Source: Staphylospora marina (GTDB lineage Bacteria > Bacillota > Bacilli > Thermoactinomycetales > Thermoactinomycetaceae). From it: 64,000 bases of DNA. The stretch is taken from the NCBI RefSeq assembly GCF_003856495.1, contig NZ_CP034118.1:1896182-1960181 (forward strand). The letters run 5' to 3'. The first letter of the stretch is position 1. The number at the start of each line of letters is the position of its first letter. The notes under the pieces were generated by a model. It ran no database searches and was not told the origin of the DNA. It saw only the letters and a program-made list of their open reading frames with translations. A program made the position numbers and the translations under genes. This document shows, piece after piece, positions 52,024 through 60,483 of this stretch.

Positions 52024-54648
52024 TCAGGAGCGGGATTTCAACAGTTTTTCGACATGTGCCAGCGCCTCGGACAGTTTCTCCGGCCGTTTGCCGCCGGCTT
52101 GGGCCATGTCGGGCCGGCCGCCTCCGCCTCCGCCGCAGATGGCCGCCACTTCCTTGATCAGTTTGCCGGCGTGCAATCCTTCCTTGACGAAATTCGGCGA
52201 CACCGAAGCCACCAGAGAGACTTTGGCTCCTTCCGCAGCCCCGAGGACGATCACGCCTTCGGTCAGTTTTTGCCGCAGATTGTCCACCATCGTGCGAAGC
52301 TGGTCCATCCCGGAAGCTTCCACACGGGCCGTCAACACCGGAACCCCGTCGATGTCTTTGACCTGACCGAGCAATTCGCCGACGGCGGATTGGCTCAGTT
52401 TGGCCTTCAGGGATTCGTTTTCCCTGGACAGCTCACGGTTTCGCTCCTGCAGCTGGCGGATCCGGAACGTCAGTTCCTGCGGGGACGTTTTCAGGGCATC
52501 GGCCGCTTCCTTCAGGAGGCCCAACTGTTCCTCCAGATAAGCAAATGCTTTTCTTCCGGTCACGGCCTCGATCCGCCGGATGCCGGAGCCGATGCCGCTT
52601 TCGCTCACCAGCTTGAACAGCCCGATCTCCCCGGTGTTGGAGACGTGGGTGCCGCCGCACAGTTCCAGGCTGTAGTCACCCACCCGGACCACGCGGACGA
52701 TCTCGCCGTATTTCTCTCCGAAGAGAGCCATCGCCCCCATCGCCTTGGCTTCGGCCAGCGGTTTGTGCATGATTTCGACTGTAGTATTTACCCAAATTTG
52801 TTCGTTTACACGACGCTCCACCTCGGCGATTTCTTCGGGGGTCATGGCACCGATGTGGGTGAAGTCGAAGCGCAGCCGGTCCGGAGCCACCAATGAACCC
52901 GCCTGGTTGACGTGTTCGCCGAGCACTTCTTTGAGCGCCTTGTGCAACAGGTGGGTGGCCGTGTGGTTCTTGACGATGTCGCGGCGCAATTCCTCGTCGA
53001 TGGCCGCTTTCACCCGATCCCCCTTGCGAACGGTGCCCGATTCGACCACGATGGTGTGCAGATGCTGGCCGCGCGGACCTTTTTGCACATCTTCCACACG
53101 CAGCACGGCTTTGTCGGTGGTGACGGTTCCCTTGTCGGCCACTTGTCCACCGCTTTCCGCGTAGAACGGGGTTTTCTCGAGCACGATCAAGCCTTTTTGG
53201 CCTTCGGCCAGAAGATCCACGAAGCGATCTTCGTGAATGATGGCGGCGATCCGGGTTTCCGTTTCCGTCACTGTGTAGCCGACGAATTCACTTTCCACAT
53301 CCAGTTCGGCCAGCGGTCCTCCCTGCACTTTCATGCTGTCCACTTCTTCCCGCGCGGCACGGGCGCGTTCCCGCTGAGCCTCCATTTCCCGTTCAAACCC
53401 GTCGCGATCCACTTCCAGCCCCTGCTCGCGGGCGAAGTCTTCCGTCAGGTCGATCGGGAATCCGTACGTGTCATACAGCTTGAACGCTTCCTCTCCGGTG
53501 ATGACGGTGCGTCCTTCCGCCTTGCAGGCATCGGCCAGCTCCCCGAGCAGGCGCAGCCCCTCTCCGAGCGTCTCCAGGAACCGCTCTTCCTCGCCGCGGA
53601 TGACCCGCTCGATGAACTCTTTTTTCTGCACCGGCTCCGGATAGTAGTCCTTCATGATCTCCGCCACCACGCCGGTCAGTTCATACAGGAACGGGCGATC
53701 CATGCCCAGTTTGCGTCCGTACCGGACGGCACGGCGAAGCAGGCGGCGCAGCACGTATCCACGACCTTCGTTGGAAGGCAGCACTCCGTCTCCCACGGCG
53801 AAGACGATGGTGCGAATGTGGTCGGCGATCACTTTCAGGGCGATGTCCGTTTCGCGGTCTTTGCCGTATTCCACGCCCGCAATGCGGCAAGTGGTGTCGA
53901 TGATCGGGCGGAACAGGTCGGTGTCGTAGTTGGTCGGCACATTCTGCATGACGGAAGCCATCCGCTCCAGCCCCATTCCGGTGTCGATGTTCTTTTTCGG
54001 CAAGGGCGTATAGGTGCCGTCCGGATTGTGGTTGTACTGCGAGAAGACCAGGTTCCAGATTTCCAGATAGCGTTCATTTTCCCCGCCCGGGTACATTTCC
54101 GGATCGTTCGGATCGCCGAACTCTTCTCCACGGTCATAGAAAATCTCGGTGTTGGGGCCGCTGGGGCCTTCCCCGATGTCCCAGAAGTTGTCTTCCAGCT
54201 TCACGATCCGCTCTTCCGGAATGCCGATCTTTTCCTTCCAGATCTTGCAGGCTTCATCGTCTTCGGGATGGATGGTGACGGACAGGCGATTCGGATCCAG
54301 CCCCATCCATTTGGGAGAAGTAAGGAACTCCCAAGCCCATTCAATCGCTTCTTCCTTGAAGTAATCTCCGATCGAGAAGTTGCCCAGCATCTCGAAGAAC
54401 GTGTGGTGACGGGCCGTGTAGCCCACGTTTTCGATGTCGTTGGTGCGGATCGATTTTTGCGAATTGACGATCCGCGGATTTTCCGGTGTCAAACGACCGT
54501 CAAAATACTTTTTCAGCGTCGCCACTCCGGAGTTGATCCAAAGCAAGCTGGGATCATCCACCGGCACGAGGGAAGCGCTCGGCTCCACCTTGTGGCCCTT
54601 TTCCACGAAGAAATCCAGGAATTTGCGACGGATTTCACTCGCTTTCAT
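52024..54648 (-). CDS. alaS: Alanyl-tRNA synthetase
   Basis: An 874-residue full-length AlaRS. It has the class II catalytic domain (N-terminal [39 protein letters not shown]), the editing domain with HTATHLLH (about 565-572) and CGGTH (about 664) as zinc-binding residues, and the C-Ala domain with [15 protein letters not shown] near the end. It attaches alanine to tRNA-Ala and hydrolyses mischarged Ser/Gly. ATG 54648 follows AAAGGAGG. Expression is controlled by the T-box leader and the strong promoter upstream; ireB, ruvX and DUF1292 may share the transcript. Confidence 0.97.
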   Translation of the reverse strand: MKASEIRRKFLDFFVEKGHKVEPSASLVPVDDPSLLWINSGVATLKKYFDGRLTPENPRIVNSQKSIRTNDIENVGYTARHHTFFEMLGNFSIGDYFKEEAIEWAWEFLTSPKWMGLDPNRLSVTIHPEDDEACKIWKEKIGIPEERIVKLEDNFWDIGEGPSGPNTEIFYDRGEEFGDPNDPEMYPGGENERYLEIWNLVFSQYNHNPDGTYTPLPKKNIDTGMGLERMASVMQNVPTNYDTDLFRPIIDTTCRIAGVEYGKDRETDIALKVIADHIRTIVFAVGDGVLPSNEGRGYVLRRLLRRAVRYGRKLGMDRPFLYELTGVVAEIMKDYYPEPVQKKEFIERVIRGEEERFLETLGEGLRLLGELADACKAEGRTVITGEEAFKLYDTYGFPIDLTEDFAREQGLEVDRDGFEREMEAQRERARAAREEVDSMKVQGGPLAELDVESEFVGYTVTETETRIAAIIHEDRFVDLLAEGQKGLIVLEKTPFYAESGGQVADKGTVTTDKAVLRVEDVQKGPRGQHLHTIVVESGTVRKGDRVKAAIDEELRRDIVKNHTATHLLHKALKEVLGEHVNQAGSLVAPDRLRFDFTHIGAMTPEEIAEVERRVNEQIWVNTTVEIMHKPLAEAKAMGAMALFGEKYGEIVRVVRVGDYSLELCGGTHVSNTGEIGLFKLVSESGIGSGIRRIEAVTGRKAFAYLEEQLGLLKEAADALKTSPQELTFRIRQLQERNRELSRENESLKAKLSQSAVGELLGQVKDIDGVPVLTARVEASGMDQLRTMVDNLRQKLTEGVIVLGAAEGAKVSLVASVSPNFVKEGLHAGKLIKEVAAICGGGGGGRPDMAQAGGKRPEKLSEALAHVEKLLKSRS

Positions 54649-54675
54649 GACGAATGCCTCCTTTGACCGAAAATG

Positions 54676-54967
54676 CAAAAAGAGCCTTCCCGTCCCAGGT
54701 TCTCAAGGGACGGGAAGGCTCCCGCGGTACCACCCTCATTACCGCCGTCATCCCCGGACAAGTCCGACGGTCCGGTGATTCTGACGGTCACTTCGTTTTC
54801 GATAACGGCGACATGGTCGCCGGCAGGGATTAGCTGCACTCGGGAACTGGCCGCAATCCGCACCGGATCCGGGAAAGCCTTCCAGCCCAAGGGCTTTCCT
54901 CTCTGGCGGGGGTGGGGATGCTCGGTTCCTTCTTCGCGTTGTCCATATCGGGTTTCATCGTTTCCAC
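54676..54967 (-). promoter_or_regulatory. T-box riboswitch leader of alaS
   Basis: On the minus strand the conserved T-box sequence AGGGTGGTACCGCGG (54721-54735) is followed by a 15-bp terminator stem (GAGCCTTCCCGTCCC at 54681-54695 with its complement at 54706-54720) and five T. The alternative antiterminator is stabilised by uncharged tRNA. Upstream stem I elements (AGAGAGGAAAGCC, GGGCTGGAAGGC) are visible, and a GCC followed by A near 54849-54851 may be the alanine specifier codon, though I could not prove the fold by eye. Confidence 0.92.
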
Positions 54968-54973
54968 CCTCCC

Positions 54974-55002
54974 ATTATACAGACTGTCCACAAAAGTTTC
55001 AA
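54974..55002 (-). promoter_or_regulatory. Sigma-A promoter of alaS
   Basis: On the minus strand, TTGAAA (54997-55002) and a perfect TATAAT (54974-54979) are separated by 17 bp. Transcription should start near 54967, at the beginning of the T-box leader. Confidence 0.85.
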
Positions 55003-55272
55003 ACCGCCTGGAGGAAAAACTTTCGCCAAAGCGCTCAAAATGGCGTGAAGCAGAGCAAATCCGGCAGCCTGCAGACCGATCCCTGCACAGAAAAAAGGCC
55101 GGTTTTGAACCCCTTACGGCCACGGGAAATATCTCCGTTTGTCAATTGACGAAACGGTCTTCGAAGGGTATTGTGAAAATTACCTCTTCAGCTTGCCACC
55201 TGACGACACCCCTTCTTCAGAAGGAGAATGTTCACCATTTTCCGGACTTGTCGAACCATGGAGGTGAGGTGC

Positions 55273-55992
55273 ATGAGCCTGCGTGTCGTCACAGCCAACA
55301 CGATGACCCTCGACGGCCGGATCGCCGCGTCGTCCGTGCCCTCTTGGCAGGATGAGCGATGGCGCCCGATCCTGGAGGCCGGCTTTCAGCTCATCGACTT
55401 TGCGGAACTCCACGGCGCATCGGTGATCTTGGAGGGGAGCAACTCCTTTGTGGCCAAGGATGCAGGGGGCATTGATGGTGTCCTTTCAGGGACGGAGAAC
55501 GAATTTCGTGAGGATTACCTCCCCCGCCATGTCATCCGTCGCTTCAAGCGCTGGATGGCGGTCGTTGACAGCCGTGGACGGGTGGCCTGGGAACATCCCC
55601 ACCAAGGCGACACCCACGTCCTGGCCCTCGTCAGCCGCAAGACTTCCGCCGGATATCTGGCTTTCTTGCGGGAACGGGAAGTGCCGTACCTTGTTGCGGG
55701 AGAGAGCCGGGTGGACCTGGACTTGGCTCTTCGCAAGTTGGGGGAGACGTTCGACACGGATCTCATCGTCAGCACCGCCGGCGGGACCCTCAACGGGGCG
55801 CTCTTGCGGGCCGGGCTGGTGAATGAGGTGGACCTTCAGATCCTGCCCATGATATTGGGCAACAAAGAGGCCCCGTCCGTTTTTGAAGGGTACAGCCCGG
55901 ACTTTGCGACCGCGCCGTACCGGCTGACGCTGCTCGAACAGCAGACGAGGCCGGATGGCTCGATCCTCCTGCGGTTTGCCGCCGGGAAGTGA
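55273..55992 (+). CDS. RibD C-terminal / dihydrofolate-reductase-fold protein
   Basis: A 239-residue protein of the RibD_C family: the start VTANTMTLDGRIA is the usual NADPH-binding beginning, HVLALVSRKTSAGYLAFLRE and STAGGTLNGALLRAGLVNEVDLQILPMILG follow, the latter being the conserved G-G-x-L-N/x-x-L-L segment of pyrimidine reductases. Family members reduce diverse carbonyl or imine substrates; it is not bifunctional RibD, as the deaminase half is absent. ATG 55273 follows GGAGGTGAGGTG. It is transcribed opposite to its neighbours and sits between alaS and the AI-2E permease. Confidence 0.87.
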   Translation: MSLRVVTANTMTLDGRIAASSVPSWQDERWRPILEAGFQLIDFAELHGASVILEGSNSFVAKDAGGIDGVLSGTENEFREDYLPRHVIRRFKRWMAVVDSRGRVAWEHPHQGDTHVLALVSRKTSAGYLAFLREREVPYLVAGESRVDLDLALRKLGETFDTDLIVSTAGGTLNGALLRAGLVNEVDLQILPMILGNKEAPSVFEGYSPDFATAPYRLTLLEQQTRPDGSILLRFAAGK

Positions 55993-56011
55993 ATGTTGAC
56001 TGTAACGGTTG

Positions 56012-57088
56012 CTACGGATTCCGGTGCAAGATCACGTGACGAATCAGATGATCGACCACCACTTTGCCGATCGCAAACAGGGGGACGGCGAGAATCAGGC
56101 CCCAGATGCCCCCGATTTCCCCACCCACCAACAGCGCGAAGATGATGAACAGGGGATGCATGTGCAACGTTCGCCCCACGATTTGCGGGGAAATCACGTT
56201 CCCCTCCAGCATCTGCACGACCAGATTCACGATCAGGACGCCCAACACCATGCCGGGAGATTGGGTCAGCGCCACCAGCACGGCGGGAATCGCCCCGAAG
56301 ATGGGGCCCAGATAGGGAATCACGTTGAACACGGCCACCATCAGGGCCAACAGAAGGGCATACGGAACTCCGACGATCAAATACCCGATGTAGGCGAGCA
56401 GGCCCACCACCCCGCAAACCAACAGTTGCCCCCTGATGTAGTTGCCGAGTGCCTGGTCCATTTCGCGGACGAGCCGGATGATTCCGCGCCGTCGGTTTTG
56501 TGGAACCAGATGAACCAACGATCGTTCGATCACCTTGATGTCCTTCATCATGTAAAAGGCGAGAAAGGGAATGATCAGCACGGTGAGCAGCTGGTTCAAC
56601 AGTGCGCCCAGCCCGCCCATCATCCGTTCCACCTGTTCGGAAATCCCGGATTCGAGCTTGCGGAGCGCTTCATCGATGCCCGCCTGAACCGAAGGGGGCA
56701 GCAATTCTTTCCCGTGATCATTGTACTCCCTGATCATCGTTTGCAATTTGGCATTCCACTCGGGGAGATGTTCGGCCAATTCATTCAGCTGGAGTCCCAG
56801 AAGCGGAACCAGGTTCACGATCAGCACGCCGATGCATACGAGAAAGAGCGTGTAGATGAACAACACGGCCAACGAGCGGGACATCCCCCGTTGGTTGAGC
56901 AAATTGACCACCGGATTCAAAAGATAAGAGATGATCATGGCAACAAAAAACGGGCCCAGCACAGCCTTCAGGAACTGGAACAACCGGCCGATCCACGGAC
57001 TCATCTGCAGCAGCAGCCAGAAACTGCCGAGCAGGATCAGGCCGAGGATCGAAAGGTTGAGCATCCTTGGCAGATTCCAGCGCTCCAT
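56012..57088 (-). CDS. AI-2E family transporter (YrrI/YueF-like permease)
   Basis: A 358-residue membrane protein with about eight helices. MIISYLLNPVVNLLNQRGMSR near the start and the C-terminal ...ISPQIVGRTLHMHPLFIIF with GGIWGLILAVPL define the AI-2E/PerM family. Members have been linked to autoinducer-2 export or Na+/H+ antiport; the substrate is uncertain. The gene lies upstream of alaS in Bacilli (yrrI), and that order is kept here except for the inserted RibD-like gene. ATG 57088 follows GGAGGTG. Confidence 0.9.
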   Translation of the reverse strand: MERWNLPRMLNLSILGLILLGSFWLLLQMSPWIGRLFQFLKAVLGPFFVAMIISYLLNPVVNLLNQRGMSRSLAVLFIYTLFLVCIGVLIVNLVPLLGLQLNELAEHLPEWNAKLQTMIREYNDHGKELLPPSVQAGIDEALRKLESGISEQVERMMGGLGALLNQLLTVLIIPFLAFYMMKDIKVIERSLVHLVPQNRRRGIIRLVREMDQALGNYIRGQLLVCGVVGLLAYIGYLIVGVPYALLLALMVAVFNVIPYLGPIFGAIPAVLVALTQSPGMVLGVLIVNLVVQMLEGNVISPQIVGRTLHMHPLFIIFALLVGGEIGGIWGLILAVPLFAIGKVVVDHLIRHVILHRNP

Positions 57089-57156
57089 GCGGGGCACCTC
57101 CGAAACAAAGACTTGTTCATAACATACGAAGATCCCGTCCACATTATGAAATCCAT

Positions 57157-57191
57157 GAAAAACCCCGGACCCTCCGAAAAAGGATCCGGGG
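57157..57191 (-). terminator. Terminator after small membrane protein gene
   Basis: CCCCGGA (57163-57169) pairs with TCCGGGG (57185-57191), and the minus strand ends in six T. It separates the upstream small-gene unit from the AI-2E permease gene. Confidence 0.8.
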
Positions 57192-57200
57192 CGGGCGGCC

Positions 57201-57401
57201 TCATCTGACGAACATCATCCGACTGAGCAGCCGTTTCCAAAACCATTCGGACATCAGCATCCGGGAAATGCGGCTGCGGTTCATCCAGTCGATCAATCGG
57301 CCGATGCTCCACGGACGCCGGTTCCGGACGTTCATCCAGATTCCGGCCGCCAGTGCCAGAAGGCTTCCCAGCACGAGGGTCCTGATCGCTTGATGACGCA
57401 T
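57201..57401 (-). CDS. Small single-pass membrane protein, 66 aa
   Basis: A 66-residue protein with one hydrophobic segment (LVLGSLLALAAGIWM) after a short basic start, then a basic, aromatic C-terminus (RRPWSIGRLIDWMNRSRISR). No family is recognised. ATG 57401 follows CAAGGGGGG. It ends 10 bp before a terminator and starts 20 bp after the zinc-ribbon gene, so the two are likely co-transcribed. Confidence 0.65.
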   Translation of the reverse strand: MRHQAIRTLVLGSLLALAAGIWMNVRNRRPWSIGRLIDWMNRSRISRMLMSEWFWKRLLSRMMFVR

Positions 57402-57421
57402 GATTTTCCCCCCTTGACGGT

Positions 57422-57622
57422 TCAGTCCCACATGAGTGGTTGCGGCGGCTCATCCAGAAACAGGTCGTTCAGCGAGGTGAGGCTCCCGTCTTCTTCGACT
57501 TGATAGACGGCGGAAATCCGTTCCCCGTCCGTGGTCATTTCAATGAAACAATGCCAGCAGTAAAGCTGGTGGGTCCCCACGATTCCGAGATCGATCGAAT
57601 GGCAATTGGGACAGCGAAGCAT
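57422..57622 (-). CDS. Small zinc-ribbon protein, 66 aa
   Basis: A 66-residue protein with CPNCHS at its start and CWHCF about 20 residues later, giving a four-cysteine zinc ribbon, followed by an acidic tail (VEEDGSLTSLNDLFLDEPPQ). It resembles short conserved Bacilli proteins of unknown function found near the alaS-recD2 region. ATG 57622 follows GAAGGGAG. It is flanked by the PRC-barrel gene and a small membrane protein gene in the same direction. Confidence 0.75.
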   Translation of the reverse strand: MLRCPNCHSIDLGIVGTHQLYCWHCFIEMTTDGERISAVYQVEEDGSLTSLNDLFLDEPPQPLMWD

Positions 57623-57657
57623 GATTGGTTCTCCCTTCAAACTTGTCCTTTTCCGGA

Positions 57658-58149
57658 TCAGTGGTCCCGAAGGCGGACTCCCTGTTCGGGCGCCACCAGA
57701 ACATCCTCCCCCCAGACAAGGGGTTCTTCGGACATCAACGATTTGCGCCCTTCACGAAGATCATCGATCCACCCTGAAGACAACTCATACCCTATGAGGG
57801 TTCCCACTTCTTCCAGAAAATAGACATCGGAGACGGTGCCGGCATCAATTCCCCCGGACAACAGCACTTTTTTTCCGAGGAGCCTGCGGTCTCCGTTTTC
57901 GAGAGAAATCCACGTATCCACCTTGTCATCGACAGGTGCCGCTTCACCGTCCACCATCACGGCATCCCTTCCGATCGCCCGGATGTTGTCTTTGGGGACA
58001 TATTGACGGGGTCTGAAGATTCCTCCGCCATCCAGAAGCACTCCCCGCAATTGCCGGTTGTCGTCAAACAGGAGGTCCGCCGCCGTTCCGAGCACCTTTC
58101 CCGTTGTCGAGATGACCGGCAGACCGATCACATCCCTGGATTTGCGCAA
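57658..58149 (-). CDS. PRC-barrel domain protein (YrrD-like)
   Basis: A 163-residue protein with two PRC-barrel repeats: residues 1-65 (VIGLPVISTTGKVLGTAADLLFDD) and about 85-150 (LLGKKVLLSGGIDAGTVSDVYF). PRC barrels are small beta barrels found in RNA-processing and photosynthetic proteins; in Bacilli, YrrD is encoded next to recD2 and its role is unknown. The TTG start follows GGGGGAGGAT. It probably heads the short unit with the zinc-ribbon and small membrane genes. Confidence 0.85.
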   Translation of the reverse strand: MRKSRDVIGLPVISTTGKVLGTAADLLFDDNRQLRGVLLDGGGIFRPRQYVPKDNIRAIGRDAVMVDGEAAPVDDKVDTWISLENGDRRLLGKKVLLSGGIDAGTVSDVYFLEEVGTLIGYELSSGWIDDLREGRKSLMSEEPLVWGEDVLVAPEQGVRLRDH

Positions 58150-58294
58150 GGAAAATCATCCTCCCCCCGCTAAACGTTAGTATGATCTTGAACGCTCGGG
58201 GCATGTGGGGGATTTGTTGGATATGACATATCACGGAAACCAAGAAAAAAAAGCGTCCGGAGCCCTGCGTGCCCGACGCTCGGCAGATCTGTTT

Positions 58295-59620
58295 TCATTC
58301 CACGTTGCGGGTGCGATCTCCGGATTCCAACAGCCAGCGTTGGTATTTCTGAATGTCCCCCGCACCCATGAACAGAATCACGGAATCTTCATACCGGTTC
58401 AATTCTCCCACGTTTTCCCGGCTGAGATGTCGTGCTCCGGGCAATCGCTCCAGCAAATCCGTCACGTCCACGGTTCCCGTCGATTCTCTGACGGAACCGA
58501 ACACGTCGCAGACATGAACCTCGTCCGCTTCCCCGAGCGCCCGTGCGAATCCGTCCAGGAAATGTTCAAGCCGGGAATACGTGTGAGGCTGAAATACGGC
58601 CACCAAACGCCGCGACGGATATTTGTCGCGGGCCGCGCGGATCGTGGCGGTCACTTCCGCCGGATGGTGCGCATAGTCATCGATCAGAATGTTGGAATCC
58701 AGCGGCGTTTCGACAAATCGCCTCCGTACTCCGGAAAACGTTTTGAGTCGGTCCGCCACCCTTTCCATGTCCAGCTTTTCCAGAACGGCGGTCCCGATGA
58801 CGGCCAATGCGTTGAGCACGTTGTGGTCGCCGTGCAACGGGATGGCAAACCTGCCGAGGAAGTTCCCCAGGAACGACACATCGAACGACGTGCCATGTTC
58901 ATCGACCATCACGTGATATGCCCGGAGATCATTGGCAGGCTCCAAGCCGTAAAAGAGCACTTTTCCGGGGAACGAAAGCATCCGCACTCCCGGGTCATCC
59001 CCGCATGCGATCACCGCCTGCTTCACCTGCCGGACCATCTGTTGAAAAGCCTGCAAGGTATCATGGAAATCACGGAAATAGTCGGGATGATCAAAATCCA
59101 CGTTGGTGATGACCGCATAGTCCGGATGATACGCCAGAAAATGACGGCGATATTCGCAACTCTCCAAAATGAACCACTTGTCACCGGTTCGTCCCGAACC
59201 CGTTCCGTCTCCGATGATCCGCGCAACCGGTCCCTGTTCTTCAAACACATGGGCCATGAGTCCGGCCGTGGTGGTTTTGCCGTGAGCCCCCGTGACGGAA
59301 ATGCTGGTGAACGGCCGGATCAGCTCTCCGAGAAACTCGTGATACCGGTAAAAACGAAGTCCCAGCTTCCGACTGAGGGAAATTTCCGGATGTTCGTCCG
59401 GCCAGGCGTTGGAGGCAACCACCGTAAATCCCGGATCCAACTTGAGGATGTTCCTCGGATTGAATTCCAGCAGGGGAATGGACAGACTCTCCAGCGGTTT
59501 CTGAGTGAAAAACCTCGTTGTCCGGTCAGACCCCTGCACGTAATGGCCCATGCCGTGGAGGACTTGCGCCAGTGCACTCATCCCCGCACCCTTGATCCCG
59601 ATCAGATGAAATTTGCCCAT
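58295..59620 (-). CDS. murC: UDP-N-acetylmuramate--L-alanine ligase
   Basis: A 441-residue Mur ligase with the MurC N-terminal Rossmann start (HLIGIKGAGMSALAQVLHGM), the ATP-binding TGAHGKTTTAGLMAH (about 109-123), TNVDFDHPDYF, and LIDDYAHHPAEV with VFQPHTYSRLEHFLDGF in the C-terminal domain. It adds the first amino acid, L-Ala, to UDP-MurNAc in the cytoplasm. It could conceivably be a Mpl-like paralogue, but length and the HTYSR motif favour MurC. In Bacillus, murC lies elsewhere, so its place beside recD2 and yrrD-like genes is unusual. Confidence 0.92.
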   Translation of the reverse strand: MGKFHLIGIKGAGMSALAQVLHGMGHYVQGSDRTTRFFTQKPLESLSIPLLEFNPRNILKLDPGFTVVASNAWPDEHPEISLSRKLGLRFYRYHEFLGELIRPFTSISVTGAHGKTTTAGLMAHVFEEQGPVARIIGDGTGSGRTGDKWFILESCEYRRHFLAYHPDYAVITNVDFDHPDYFRDFHDTLQAFQQMVRQVKQAVIACGDDPGVRMLSFPGKVLFYGLEPANDLRAYHVMVDEHGTSFDVSFLGNFLGRFAIPLHGDHNVLNALAVIGTAVLEKLDMERVADRLKTFSGVRRRFVETPLDSNILIDDYAHHPAEVTATIRAARDKYPSRRLVAVFQPHTYSRLEHFLDGFARALGEADEVHVCDVFGSVRESTGTVDVTDLLERLPGARHLSRENVGELNRYEDSVILFMGAGDIQKYQRWLLESGDRTRNVE

Positions 59621-59730
59621 CAGTCCAGCCCCCGATTTATTGTGGTATCACAAGTCGATCATTCAATATCCGACAATATATCCTTATGCACTTGCATCCA
59701 TTTTCTGAATGTTGGAAAGAACTCAGGGAC

Positions 59731-59758
59731 AAAAAAACCGGCTCCCGCAGGAGCCGGT
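59731..59758 (-). terminator. Terminator of the recD2-pentapeptide unit
   Basis: ACCGGCTCC (59737-59745) pairs with GGAGCCGGT (59750-59758), and the minus strand ends in seven T. It separates the pentapeptide-repeat gene from murC. Confidence 0.88.
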
Positions 59759-59806
59759 CCGTTCATCTTGACCAATCAGGGTGATTTTCCTCAGAACCCT
59801 CCGATT

Positions 59807-60415
59807 TCATTGCCACTCCACCAAGGCCCCGAGGGAAGCGGCAACGGCCACCGCCTGTTCAATGCCCATTCGCGCTCCCCTGAAAACGGCATCCGTCAAG
59901 ATTGCCTCCGAGAGCGTGGTCCCCCGAAGATCCGCCGATTTCAAAGAAGCATTTTGCAGAACCGCGCGAGTCAGATCGCTCCGGCGCAGATTCGCCCCGT
60001 CCAGCCGGCATTCTCCCAAATCGGCCTCTTTCAGGCAAACCTCCGACCAATCCATGCCGGACAAATCCAATCCCCTCAACACGACGAACGACCAGTCGCC
60101 GCCTCGAATGACGGAATGCCTCAGAGACGCGGAGGCAAACACGCTCCCGGTCATTTTGCACTCCTCAAACCGGACGGAAAACAGACCCGTGTTCTCAAAA
60201 CGCCCGTGCAGAAAGGCGCTTTTCTTGTGTTCGGATGCTCCCATCCTGGCATCGGTGAAATCGCAGGAATCGTACACGCTTCCCGCCGTGACGGCTTCGG
60301 ACAGCTCGGCCCGTTTGAACGAACACCCGACAAATCGACAACGGATGAGCCGGATGCCCGTCAGTTCCCGGTTTGAGAAGTCTTCACCGACAAATTCCTT
60401 GTCCGTCCACTCCAC
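59807..60415 (-). CDS. Pentapeptide-repeat protein
   Basis: A 202-residue protein built from degenerate pentapeptide repeats of the A(D/N)LXX type, seen best in LKEADLGECRLDGANLRRSDLTRAVL-like runs in the C-terminal half (for example ADLGE, ANLRR, ADLRG), predicted to fold as a right-handed quadrilateral beta helix. Relatives include Qnr-type gyrase protectors and proteins with no known role. The start is placed at GTG 60415 because AAGGAG lies 8 bp before it; an ATG at 60490 overlaps the end of recD2 and lacks a ribosome site. It follows recD2, probably in one transcript. Confidence 0.82.
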   Translation of the reverse strand: MEWTDKEFVGEDFSNRELTGIRLIRCRFVGCSFKRAELSEAVTAGSVYDSCDFTDARMGASEHKKSAFLHGRFENTGLFSVRFEECKMTGSVFASASLRHSVIRGGDWSFVVLRGLDLSGMDWSEVCLKEADLGECRLDGANLRRSDLTRAVLQNASLKSADLRGTTLSEAILTDAVFRGARMGIEQAVAVAASLGALVEWQ

Positions 60416-60483
60416 GTCACTCACTCCTTGTCCGACAACCCCCCGACCCATCGAAAGCGTGGCCCCCGAAGGATTCGTGCATG

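Noticed and set aside
54830-55123. A 97-codon minus-strand frame upstream of alaS
   Set aside because: It lies across the alaS promoter and T-box stem I, where structured RNA explains the sequence better.
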